A stretch of 64,000 nucleotides of DNA from Impatiens glandulifera (lineage: Eukaryota; Streptophyta; Magnoliopsida; Ericales; Balsaminaceae), in the NCBI RefSeq assembly GCF_907164915.1, contig NC_061866.1, forward strand, positions 52,077,113-52,141,112, given 5' to 3'. The position numbers were made by a program, and so were the translations under genes. The notes beneath the pieces were generated by a model. The model did not search any database and was not told the DNA's origin. It saw only the letters and a program-made list of their open reading frames with translations. Below, in pieces: positions 30,149 to 41,968 of this stretch (within the stretch, counting starts at the first letter, position 1; each line of letters begins with the position of its first letter).

Positions 30149-32546
30149 TTAAAAGAACTCAAAGTCCAGAAATTTACCATCAGGAGGTTTCACGCCATCC
30201 TCCACCAGCACTGTTTTCGTTCCATTATCGACGGAAGGAACACATTGACGGGGTGGTGGCTCGTGTTCGACAAGCCTCGGTATTTCTGGAGGCGTACTAC
30301 ATCTGATAAGAGCCCAATTAATCCCTTCGAAAAATGGATGCTGCTTGATTTCAGTAGCCCCTCTTTTAACCCCAAGTCTATGCTGAGGCTCCTTCATGAG
30401 TAATCCGCGAATCAGGTCCCTACTAGCGTAACTAGTCGAGGGAGATTCAGGAAATCTAAGTTGCTGCCCGACAACTTTAAATAAAGTAGCGCGATTTCCC
30501 GAACCTTTAAATGGTGTCTTTCCGTAAAGCAATTCATGCAAGAATATACCAAACGTCCACCAATCAACCGCACTTCCGTGGCCTTCTCCTTTTATGATTT
30601 CTGGGGCAAGGTATTCATGAGTCCCGACAAAAGACATGGACCGGGCGGACGTGGGCTCAGCTAGAAGCTCGGGAAGGGCGTGGGAAGATATTGTTAGCCG
30701 GTCGGGGTTTTTGGTTTTGTTCTTGTTCTTGTTTTTTTTCTGGGAGAAGATTTTTGGAAGGAAACATGTAGGTTGCATGCACACAGATGTTGGTTCAATG
30801 CATGCAGGCTGGACACAGAAAGCTCCGTTTGGTTTTGAAGGGTCGTTGCTTGAGGATCTGACTAAGGTTGGTGAAACTGCACATCTTAGTGAAAGGTCGA
30901 AGTCTGACAGCATTATGTGACCGTCCTCTCTTACGAGAACATTCTCTGGTTTTAGGTCTCTGTAAATTACTCCCAACATGTGGAGATACTCCAGTGCCAG
31001 TAATACTTCGGCTGCGTAAAACCTGGTTTTGTAGCAAAAGGAAGAAGAAGGTAAGATCAGTGTTCATATATAGTCTATTAGAAACAATATTCTCTTTTCT
31101 CCTCATATTGGAATTTGGCTCAATAACAATCAGATTTTAAGCAATGATAGACTCATTAGGCCTTGTTTCAAGATTGATAAAGGGTTATTTGGATAAACAT
31201 TACTAAAGTAATAATAATCCCACTATCAGTCACATCATTCAATTTATCAACCAAAATCTTAATCATACGACCCTAATAACCCCAAATATATAATCCACCT
31301 TCTCAAAGAAAAAATAAGTTCTTTCCAAAAAATCGGGTTATTTCAAAAGAAATCCTACTTCAAAACAAGCTGTAAATCCCAAATTTATAGGCAACTACTG
31401 TATGGGGTTTATAATGAAAGAACCAAGTTATCTAATGAATGAATATAGAACAGATTACTATGACTGAAACATGTTTAAAAAGAAGAAGGTATACCTTGCA
31501 GCATATTCAGAAAAATGCTTCCCAGGTTGCCGCTGCCTAAGAGTATGAAGATCACCTCCTGGACAATACTCCATGACTAAACATGAGAATCTATCAGTCT
31601 CAAAATGTGTATACAGAGTAGGCAAGAAAGGATGATCAAGCAACTGAAGTATCTCTCTTTCAGTTTGAGATCGTGTTAGTTTCTTCCTGCTTGCAAGAGA
31701 TGCCTTATCCATTACCTTCATGGCAAAATAACAATGAGTACCACTAAGTTCAGACAGATACACACTTCCGATATCACCACACCCAAGGCGCCTGAATAAT
31801 CTGAAATGACTCATGCCCATTACCCCATCCCGTGATCTAACAGATGTAATCGCCTTCCATCTAGGATCATTCCCTCCGTGAGGTTTATTAACGCTACCAG
31901 TAACGTTACTCCAGTTACTTTCATCACTAAGTCCACTGCTATCACTTGCACGGCTGACACTACTCTTTGCACTTTCAACACAACTCCCTTTGATCAGGGG
32001 ACTCACATTCCCATTCCCATTCCCATTCCCACTTGGAGTTGGAGGTAAAGAAGGATCCCAAACACATTCTTTCTCTACTAAATCTACATAGAGGCTTTTG
32101 CCTTTGTTTTGTGAGGTTTCAACTAGTTTCTCTGTTAATACAAGAACAGAAGAGGGACTAGGTTTGATGGCAGGAACATGGATTAATATGTCATCGTTGA
32201 CAGGTCTTTCTATTGATAAACTTTTAACCAAAAATTTACCATTCGATTTGTTCTGGTCAATTGGAACATGGATGGGTTTCATTAGATCTCTATCAACAGG
32301 TTCAGGTGGGTGACTAGCACCTGAAAAGGAGTTAGGACCAACTTGTTCAAGCAAATCATTCTCGCGCATACATGTTATGGTTTCAAACACAAGGTCTTCT
32401 TCGTCTTCCAGATATTTCGCCTTCCACGAAGTCAGATTGGTTGAAAACTCCATATCTACGAGGTTTTGAGATTCGGAATCATCTCTATTTTGTCTCATAG
32501 TCTCATAGTAGGTAAGGCCTTCTGGTAGTGGAAGCAACTTATCCAT
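30149..32546 (-). CDS. D6PK-like AGC (VIII) serine/threonine kinase
   Basis: Two coding exons (31495-32546 and 30149-31022) encode 641 residues. The first has a serine-rich regulatory N terminus and the kinase N lobe: [15 protein letters not shown] (glycine loop), [11 protein letters not shown] (catalytic Lys), [14 protein letters not shown] (hinge). The second has [11 protein letters not shown], the plant-specific DFD in place of DFG, the long AGC-VIII insertion with [11 protein letters not shown] and a lysine-rich patch ([11 protein letters not shown]), then [14 protein letters not shown] and a C-terminal DFEFF, a PDK1-interacting FXXF type. D6PK-group kinases sit at the plasma membrane and phosphorylate PIN auxin exporters; the basic patch is the known phospholipid-binding feature. 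The single intron lies between subdomains VIa and VIb. An acceptor just before the ATG (32551) implies a 5' UTR intron with leader exons near 33000-33280. Confidence 0.87.
31150..31385. mobile_element. MITE-like repeat in the kinase intron
   Basis: Starts with GCCTTGTTTCAAGATTGATA and ends with TTCAAAACAAGC, an imperfect inverted pair. The interior (CACATCATTCAATTTATCAACC and following) is clearly related to the AATF intron repeat at 25240-25485. Noncoding. Confidence 0.55.
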
Positions 32547-33470
32547 TTCAAGCTGCAAATAAGACGGGGCCTGTCAATAATCGATTAAATTTTGCAATCC
32601 TTTGTATAATATGTAGCAGCAGAACCAAATGAATGTGTATGAATATATGATTTCTCACCGGAGCTAGCGTATTGATCCTATATAAACCCTAGCATGATCA
32701 AGAAATACAGTTGCTGGATCTCAGAAGACCAAAACATATTACATAAAGCAATCTTGCTATTAATTAATTAATTAATCAGCCACACTTAAAAAGTCCTGAT
32801 ACAGTGATACGCAATAAGATTCTTTCAAGAGAAGGAAAATGAAACGTAGAAACAAGATAAATGAGGCAAAAGGAAGATCTAGAAATTAGAGAGTGATATT
32901 CAATTCTCATGGATTGACTAGTTTGTCTTACTTGAAGGATTAAATTAAGATTAGCGCTCCTCTAACAATCAATCAGAAGTTGAACATGAATGAGAAAATT
33001 TTGAATGTCGAATTGAAATTACCAGGCATACATAGGGAGAGAAGTTCCGTTAGTTCACATCCAAGAGTTCGCCGCAGAAGTCGGCAACCTCTTCTGTGAG
33101 AAAACAAAAGCTGATCGTTAGCGAGCGAGCGAGGTAGTTTGATTAGTGAATGATAAACGTAGTAAGTAGAAGATACGGTTAGAGCTTACAATCTTCTTGT
33201 ATCAGTAAACGATAAGTGTTGTGGACGGCGATTGTTTGAATGATTCATAAGGAACAGTCGACTTTCGCTATAATCTCCATCGTTTAATCTCTGAGCTAGT
33301 TAGAGACAGAGGAGATGGTGGAGTGGGGGAAGGAGAAAGAGAGAAGAAGAAGAAGAAGACGTATCTGCTGCTGCTTGCTGCTGGCTGGGGAAGGAAGGTG
33401 GCGGGACCCACAAGAAAGTCAGTATTTCGCCGTGGGCCATCCTCGGTTTCTTCTTTAATCAACATATCTT
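32547..33470 (-). other. 5' UTR, leader intron and promoter of the D6PK-like kinase
   Basis: A TTGCAG acceptor at 32553-32558 sits directly before the start codon. Candidate leader exons lie near 33030-33280, where the minus strand shows GT-like donors and GA/CT-rich sequence, including an (AAG)n tract at 33340-33360. The small minus-strand open frame at 33268-33465 has no recognisable domain and lies in this leader/promoter. Confidence 0.4.
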
Positions 33471-33917
33471 TTCATAACTAAATATTTTAGTATATTACCT
33501 TCAGTTAATCTATTTTATTTTACAAATTGTTTAATAATAATAATGTAATAACGGTGTAATTCAACTGAAATATAATATTAAATAGTTTTTACAAGTCAAA
33601 ATATTGGTGTTCGGATGCTGTATTTATTATTAGTAGATAAATCCAAATTTTGGATATTTTTTTAATTCTCAGGATTGTTAAAGATAAAATAAATGAGATT
33701 TTGTTTCTATATAAATCTCTTTAACTTATTATATATTTGATATTTATAAATAAATAAGTAAAATTAATATCATTAATTTAATAAAAAAATTCAACAAATT
33801 TTAATTTTTGATTACTATTTTTAAAAATTTAGTAGCGAGAACTCTCGAGATTTACTCGGTAATTAAATTAGTTACAATATTTTATTTATTTATTTATAAA
33901 TGTCAGATATACAATAA

Positions 33918-34107
33918 ACTAACCTGTATCCCTGCATTTGTATGAGTAATAATATAAAAAATTGTGAAAAAATATTACGGTAAAATGTTTATGGGCGGGT
34001 CAATCCACAATCCGACCCAAATATCCATTTACTCACATATATATTCAAATTAACCATAACTCTCGACCCGACAATCCGAACACTTTAAAAATTAAACATC
34101 ATTATAT
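33918..34107 (-). mobile_element. Degenerate Helitron relic, same family as 12851-13592
   Basis: Shares GAGTAATAATATAAAAAA, GGGCGGGTCAA, CACAATCCGACCCAA, CAAATTAACCA and CACTTTAAAAATTAA blocks in the same order with the larger element. The 3' hairpin has decayed and the internal tandem unit is missing. Non-autonomous. Confidence 0.65.
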
Positions 34108-36578
34108 ATATATATTACTGTTAAAACAAAATCTTATTTGATATAACTTTAACAATAAAAATTTAAAATTATAACGTTTTAAAAAAAATGTCTGACATTT
34201 ATTTTATGTTAAAAATTATTGTTAAATTTAGTTTGAAAGTAAAAATTAGCATATCATTGCTTCAACTTTCTACCTTTTGCTTTTATATATATGATTTTCT
34301 CAATATTACTAAATAATATAAGTAATTTAAAAAACAATAGTATTATTAAACAAAAAATAATTTACACTCTTATTATAACAAAAATTCAAATATTTATTAT
34401 ACTTCAATGGTTTAAAAACTTAACTAACAAGAATAAATGTATCAATTCTTAGTTGCAACCAATTACACATATGTTTTAAATTTAATCATAATCCGTTTCT
34501 TTAGATCTATTTATGATTGAATCGTTATTAAACTGACCAACCGAACGACTAAGTTTGGCTCAACAATTATAAAAAAGTTCGAATTTTTTAATAAGTTGGA
34601 TTGATTTTCGGTTCAATTTTGACTTATTATACAATGCATTCACAATAATATATAGATTCAATAAATGCAATAATGTTTGTTTGTGTGTGGTTAAATTGAG
34701 TACACAATCTATCCCTATGGGTTGTCTTAATGAACATCGATCATGGTGGAATTATTATGAGGATCGGAAGAAGCTATATATGAAATTATTATAGCTACCC
34801 TTGTCTACCAATTTCATAACAAAGGGGTCCTATCATAGGGCTAAGATGATGGACCACAATTATTAACATTTAATTTAAATCTTATCCTTTCTTCTAATTG
34901 CAATTAAGTTTTGAAATTGACTAATTAATTCATTGAAACAAAGGTATATCCATCAAATCAAAACCACATGCATGCATGTGGTCTATCTATTTTTATTTTT
35001 TTAATCAACATTAACAAATCTCCAAGAATAGATAATAATAGTAATAATTTAAACCACCAAATTAATTATGATTAGAGTAACTCAAGTTTGTGTCTTGTTT
35101 TTTAAATTAAAAAATAATAATAATTTTACTGTAATCCGAGATCATGATTACAAATAGATTCAAGTGATTATTGTGGGTCCATCTTTCTTAAAAGAATAAC
35201 TTGTTCATCAATGAATGTTTTTAACACTGGGAAGTGTGTTAAAAGCATAATCCCCATAATTAAAATATTATGGTCCAAAATCTAAATTGGTAATTGTACT
35301 TTCATTTCTTTATTTATTTTAGGAAAGTATTCTAAAATAAACTCTTCAACTTTTGTTTAAGTCCAAATAAAAAATGAGCTTCAAATTTTTAATTCAAAAA
35401 ATATATATTTTTTAAGTTAAACATTCTTTTTAGTTCCACAGTCATCTATCTATTTAAGATAAATTTAATAAAAATTGAATTCAATACATTTATTTTGATA
35501 CCGTTGTTATTAATTTAGCAAAGAAATTTAATTAAAAATTACAATTATACAGTTCAAAATTACAATAATAAAATTATAAAAGAAAATCATAAATTTTATT
35601 GGATTTTGGTGAAAGATTAAAGCGGGCCTAATACTATTGTAAGTGGGAGTTTGTTTTTAGGTCTCATGGAATATAATTGGGCCAAATACGGCCCAATATT
35701 ATACAGTGGGCCCAAGGTGGAAGAATAAACAAAAGCTCCCCTCATCAATACAATGGGCTGGGCTCTAATGGACGTGGTTGGCCGGTTTTAAATTTATTTT
35801 TGGGAAATGTATTTTTTTTGTAACTTATAAAATAAAAATAAATAAGTTTAATTAATATTTTGATTGTTTAATTTCCCACATACCCGATAATTCTTGTTGA
35901 GAATTGAATATGAGAATTGAATTAGGGTTTATCCAAAAGGTGTTGTGAATATATCAACACGTCATCATTATGTAAAGTATTAAGCCTCTTTACATATTCT
36001 AATTCTATATTAATTAATTAATTAATTAATTATATGCTTAACTTATAGTTGAAGCATGATCTTTAATCTAAATAGATTCCTCCCCTTCCCTATCATTAAT
36101 CTTGTAATAAGCTTATCCATAATCACAAATTAAATTACTTGTTGTTCTTTTTAACTTTAGAGTATTAAAAAAAAAAGAAAAAAAAAAGTTTATCCTTTAC
36201 TTTTAAGCCGCCTGCCTATATTGAGATAATGAGATGTCGTCGGTGCATGTTCAATGTTTATTATGCAATTTAGAAAGTATATATGTGACAAGTATATTTA
36301 GTCCCCACACCAGATCTAAATTTTGCTATATGACATCTTCATCAACACAAATTTCAACAACAATACTTTAATTTTAATCAATTAATAATAAATATAATGA
36401 AAAGAGAGCAACATTGCCCTAGTTTGAAGGGTCAGAAAAAAAAACCGAATTTAATTATTTAAAATTTAATTTTTAAAATATTAATTTATATGAAATAATA
36501 TTCTAAAATATATTTTAATTATATTTATTAATAAATTTAATAATTGTTTTCATTCAAATCCAACTTCAAACAACCCTG

Positions 36579-36580
<2 letters not shown>

Positions 36581-36623
<43 letters not shown>
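36581..36623. repeat. (AAT)n microsatellite, about 14 units
   Basis: Perfect trinucleotide AAT/ATA run of about 43 bp in intergenic DNA. Confidence 0.9.
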
Positions 36624-36624
<1 letters not shown>

Positions 36625-39600
36625 GCACTAGACTAATGGTTGTATTTCAAATAGGGTTATTTATCGGTTCTTTTTTCGGGTTATTCGACCTCCTAAGTTT
36701 GGGTTTTTCAAATTTATTTTAATAAATTAGAAAATCGAACCGAATTCGAATAAATTATAATAAAATCGAAATGAATTCGATTTTATTAATATATTATATA
36801 TAATTATTTAAATATATGTAATAAATTATATAATATATAATTAAAATAAATAATAAAAAATAATTTGATTTTCGAGTTTAAACCCTAACTCGATAATGAA
36901 ATCCAAAACTGTATTTAATTTAAATTAGTTTAAATTTTATTTAAAAAATTGAAAATAAAATTTGAATTCGTTCTACTAAATATGGTGTAAAAACACATTT
37001 GATATATTATTGCGTAATAGGAAAATATTAATAAAAAAGCGTTGCTAAAACTATCAGCACTAAAATAACATAAAGACGAGTTTTAGCGGCACTAAATATA
37101 ACATCGATAAAACACAGCACAAATTCGGTGTTAAATTAAATTTTAATATTTAGACACATTTATTAAACTTTAACTGAGGATTTTAGTTTTAATTTAATGT
37201 ATTTAGCCGTTGGTTATATAATATTTAGTAATTTTTACTATTTCTTGAAAATTTGAAATGATTCATATAATCCAAAATATAAACAAAATAATCCAAGTTA
37301 TAACTTAAGTAATCCTAAGATAAAATATTAAAACCAAAAGAAAAATAAAACATAGAAACCTAGCTGCAACTTAAACATGTCTTTGGATATCTTATTATTC
37401 TTTGTAACGTTTACAAAATCCTCACCATCTTTCTAGACCAAGTTAAAGGTGTACTTATTGACGTTTTTTCTATCCATACAATTTCTTTTAACATCCGAAG
37501 TAGAATTCATCATCACCGCTTTCTTCTCTCGAATTATTTGTTTAGCCAATTTCTGATCCGATTGCACATGTGTGTGAGGGATTTTCGTGGTTCTTTGAAT
37601 GAGTTGCAATTTTTGGTTGAACTATTAGAGGACAACGGCCAAATTGGCTAACACAAATCACCAAGTGAGACGACATTCCAGTTGTCTCAACCTCCAGAGT
37701 TAAGTGTTTCGCAAAGTGTGTGATCTAAATTTAGGCATTCATCTCCATTCCTTCCGAAAATATAAATATCCCGCGTTAAAATCGATCAATAAATTAAAAT
37801 CTACCTGATAAGATTTTCTCGAATTAACATAAATGATAGCTTAGTTATGAATTTTATGGTATAAACTTTAAGGATTACACAATTAATAAAAAATTATCTC
37901 ACCAAAATAATTGACTATTATTTTATAACAAACTTTTTCGTGATACTGTGTCAACTCTATCTATTAATAAAACTTTATTCCAATTGAGCTTGTCAAACTT
38001 GGGTAATTCATAATTATAAAGATTCCTTCAAATCCAAATCTAAAGTTGATCATTTTATTTCCTCACTTTTTTGTTAATCATAACAAATCATTAAACTGAT
38101 CGCACAAACCCACCAATGGAGAGAAGGAAGTACACAAGAAAGGGGTCCTCCCACGGCTGCTAACCCATGCCATGTGCCCCCAACTATTAATTAAAACAAG
38201 AAAACTCAATTAATAAACACTTATTTCATTTATAGATAAACACAAAAACAAGTCCACTCTTAATATTGTTATTTAGTTTATTATAAGAGATTAAATACTT
38301 CAAATTCAGTTTTCAATACTCATTTTATATATGAGATTAAAGATCATGGATACATCCTATTAAAAACATCTTCATTAAAGTAGGGCCTGATTAATTTTCT
38401 AAGCTAAAAAAAATAATTGTACAATTATAATACTTAACAAAGTTTAGTTAAATATTTTTTATTTTATTTTGTTATAGAACTTTCCTTTATATTTTATTTT
38501 TATTTTGCATTAATATGATTGATTACAAATCAAATTTAATTTAATCGCATCAACCAAGCTTCAATCCCTTAATTATTTACTAATCAAAAAATTAATTTTA
38601 AGTAAAAAAATATTATATATCCCTTAATATGTGTAATCTGAAACCTTAATCAATTGTAAGACGTGTAACCCTAACACGACTTACCGACATTAAAATTTGT
38701 GATGGTGTAAGGCTATAGAAGATTTAGGGTACCTTAATAGAAAAAGAATCACTTTTATTTATTTTATATTCTAAGTAAAAATGAAGAAAATATAATATTT
38801 TTTTAAAAATAAACTAAAATAGTTTAACTCAGTTAAATATGATGTTGAGATGTACAATCAATTAGTTAAAACTTAAAACATATTAGAACATTATTTTTCT
38901 AATTTTATCATTCTACCCTAGCGTTAATAAGATATGAATATTAATCATAAGTTCTTAGGTTTGAGTCCGTCAGTTGACAAGTTTTGTTCCGTTGTCTTAT
39001 TTTTATTTTTATTTATTTTCTTATTTTTTTGCTTAGACAATTTGTGTGACCATGGCTGTTTTTCCTTAAGTAACCGCCGAGTAAGTAGATTCTAAAGTAG
39101 AAGATAAGGAGTCGAAAAATTAAAGAGAGGATGATATGACATCACGTTAGTAACTTGAAAAGTAATTTGAAAAAAAAAATAATAAGAAAAGAAAGTAAAT
39201 ATATATATATATTTATTTTTTTCAGTCAATTTGTGTGAATTACGTAATTTCCTCTCGGGATCATCATTAATCATTCATTTAATAATAGAAACCAACTATA
39301 ATTAGAGAGATTACAATAATTTACAATAATTGCTTTCTATTTTTGAATGAAAATGAATAAAATATTTTTAATTTATTAATTGTGAGAAAATATGTGCATA
39401 TGACGCACGTGGTAGCAGTATTTTTTAGTTTGGTCGGAAAGTGATATGCTCCGTGGCTTCTTCTCTGTTCTGTTGGTTCAAAGTCCCCAATTAATACGGT
39501 CCGGTCAGTCAGGGCAGGAGGAGTACTTAGGGCTCGTTTGGTAATAACTTATTACTTAATGGTAGTTGGGGACCTCTATCCCACTCACTTCAAATCACAA

Positions 39601-40112
39601 ACAAACCTGCCATATATTATCGGGTCCCACTTCATTAAGTAGCCGTTTTTTAATGATCTAAAGTAAACAGACATGAGGCTATTTTTCTTAATTTTTGAGT
39701 CAACCTATCAACTGGTAACGGTCAATTACTATATTTCCAATTACAAAAAATAAATAAATAAAATAAATAAATTCAAATTTATGACGATAATTTAACACCG
39801 ACTTAAAAATGCACACCACAAGACGTTACACATTCATATTAAGGGACGGTAGTAATCTGATTGGGACTTTAATTTAAGCTATATACGTTTTTATTTATTA
39901 TTTTATTAAATAAAGATAAACTTGATGGTAAATGTGTTATTTCTTAAGTGAATTAAAAAATAAAAAAAATAATTTTTAATTTACTTAAGGGCTCATTTGT
40001 TAGTGAAATTTATATAAAAAAAATGAAGAGAAAAAAATAATAATAATGGTGATGATTTTGAGAAAATAATAATTTTTTTGATAAAATACTTAGAGGGTAT
40101 TAATATATATAT

Positions 40113-40276
40113 GAAAAATGATATATAGCAGAAAATTTTTTGACAGAAATATGTAGGGAAATGATGTGTCATGCCTAAATTTTAAAATTCTCTCATATTA
40201 CATTTTTAATCCAATGCAGGATGACACATCATTTCTCTATATATTTCTGTAAAAACTTTTCTGCTCTCTATCATTT
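40113..40276. mobile_element. Micron-like MITE embedded in TA microsatellite
   Basis: Left arm GAAAAATGATATATAGCAG continuing to AAATGATGTGTCAT; the right arm starts ATGACACATCATTT and ends CTGCTCTCTATCATT. The arms are inverted with few mismatches and the element is flanked by TA repeats on both sides. The terminal AAATGAT also begins the element at 19005, suggesting related families. Confidence 0.6.
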
Positions 40277-40826
40277 ATATATATATATATAATAAAAAAT
40301 AATATTTTAAAATAAAAAGTATTTTAGTATTTTTTATAATGAATTAAGTGATACAATCTATGCGTAAAAATGAAATGATGTTTGATTTGTTCTGGGTTAT
40401 TTTAATAATTCAAACTGAATGAGGTCCAAGAAATCGGTGACGGATTCAAGAATTGAAGTTGTAGTGGGCTTAAGAATAATTTGGGGCGAGTTTCAATTTT
40501 TTTTAGAAAATTATGAATTAAACGTGTAGATGTAATATTTTTTTCCTATTTATGAGAATTAGAGAAATAAATAATTAAGTAAATTTAAAAATAATAATAA
40601 AAATTTGAAATTTGTATCACATTTTTAATGTAAAATTTGTTTTTGTCTTCGTGGTGGGCTTAGTCTAGCCCTAATGTAGATCCGTCTCAACAAGAAATGA
40701 CATATATAAACTTTCTTGTTATATTATTGTTGTATTAATTTAAAATAAAATTAGGATGGGGTTTAAATCATTTATATAAAAAAAGTTAATGATTAAAAAA
40801 ATATTGAAAATATAAAATTAAAAACA

Positions 40827-41968
40827 GCCATAACTAGGGGCGGAGCCAGGATGAAAAATTACCTGGGGCTGACTCCAACTTGCATATCAGATTTAACTTT
40901 CTATGCTCCGCTTTTTTTTTCCAATATAATTCCACGATTATTAAAAGATGGAGACTCGTCATGCCCTCTCAATGCACACGCTTGCAAAGTGAGCCACCAA
41001 GTGCTTTCAATAGTTGCTGTAAGCCGTAATCTGTTATTTTATTTTTCATCTGAAGACTGTGCATTCAGTACTTTGTCAATATGACAATGATATTCATTAG
41101 ATTATCAAGATATTCAACTGCCCTATTATGTGGTAAAATATAATTATATCATATATGCATAACAAAAGAGCACCTATCCCCATCATTAACTCGCTTTCAA
41201 TATTTGAATCCATCTATTGTAGATGTAGATTTTTGGGGATTTTATGTTCAAACAAGAAACATGAGAAACAAAAAGCAACATCTTTCAAAGGAGAGTATTC
41301 TAACCAAGTAAATTTCTTAAACCAATGACTTTAAAAACCGCCGATTTTGATTTCTAAATTTGGTCGACGGGTACTCATCCTTAATAGGTTGATATGACCC
41401 ATCTTGATATAAGCTCGTCTAATTTCATCCCTTTGATTAAAAAGATATTTCCATATCGGAATACGTAATGCTGGATCAAGTTTAAGGGAACTTACATCAA
41501 CATCAATTCTAAGAGATTTGTTAGGTTTTGAGCAGGAATATTAAATTCTTTATTTAAATACCGAATCAAACCAATATAACTATTTTAACTTGTTTATTAA
41601 TATTAATTTATATTTTTTTTATAAATTTTTGAAATAGTTTAAATTTTTTTATACTTTATTTATATAAATAAATCTTATTTATATATTAATTAAAATTTAT
41701 GTATTATTATAAATATTTGTATATTAGAAAATATTGTTAGTATATAATAAAATATTAATAATAATTATTTTAATAAAATTAAAATAATATAATTATGAAT
41801 TAGTTTATAGATAAATTATAGACCTCATTTTTACAGTTTGATTATATAGCCAAATGGGTTCAGAGTTACCTGTTAAACAGATATATAAAATGTTTTATTT
41901 TAAGATTTTAATTTAGGTGGGGCTGTAGTCCACCCTAGCCTATGCGTGGCTCCGCCCCTGGCCATAAC
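40827..41968. mobile_element. hAT element relic with 8-bp target duplication
   Basis: The element proper is 40835-41960. Its ends are inverted: TAGGGGCGGAGCCAGG on the left and GTGGCTCCGCCCCTG on the right. GCCATAAC is present exactly on both sides (40827-40834 and 41961-41968). An 8-bp duplication with AGGGGCGG-type termini identifies the hAT superfamily. The interior carries a broken transposase on the minus strand, followed by AT-rich filler. Confidence 0.88.
40919..41525 (-). pseudogene. Broken ZMYM1/TTF-type hAT transposase N-terminal fragment
   Basis: Reading the minus strand across frames gives pieces in the correct family order: LKLDPALRIPIWKYLFNQRDEIRRAYIKMG, then HWFKKFTWLEYSPLKDVAFCFSCFLF (the TTF-type zinc finger, split by a frameshift from the previous piece), then STIDGFKY, HNRAVEYLDNLMN and STWWLTLQACALRGHDES. 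These match the N-terminal half of plant zinc finger MYM-type protein 1-like transposases. Stops and frameshifts separate the blocks and the catalytic and dimerisation C-terminal half is absent. It cannot encode a working transposase. Confidence 0.8.

Larger units (their letters stand above)
33471..40834. other. 7.4-kb gene-poor AT-rich region
   Basis: No intact gene is seen. It holds a Helitron relic (33918-34107), a promoter-like site II cluster (35640-35770), a tetranucleotide TTAA run (36010-36030), an (AAT)n run (36581-36623), AACCGAAT-rich degenerate sequence (36660-36970), a possible transposon-derived relic (36980-37790) and a TA-flanked MITE (40113-40276). A GC-richer block at 39480-39660 is related to 42900-43110. 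Confidence 0.5.

Noticed and set aside
33268..33465. 65-codon minus-strand frame near the kinase leader
   Set aside because: Simple sequence with Phe and Ser-Pro runs in a CT-rich leader; no domain.
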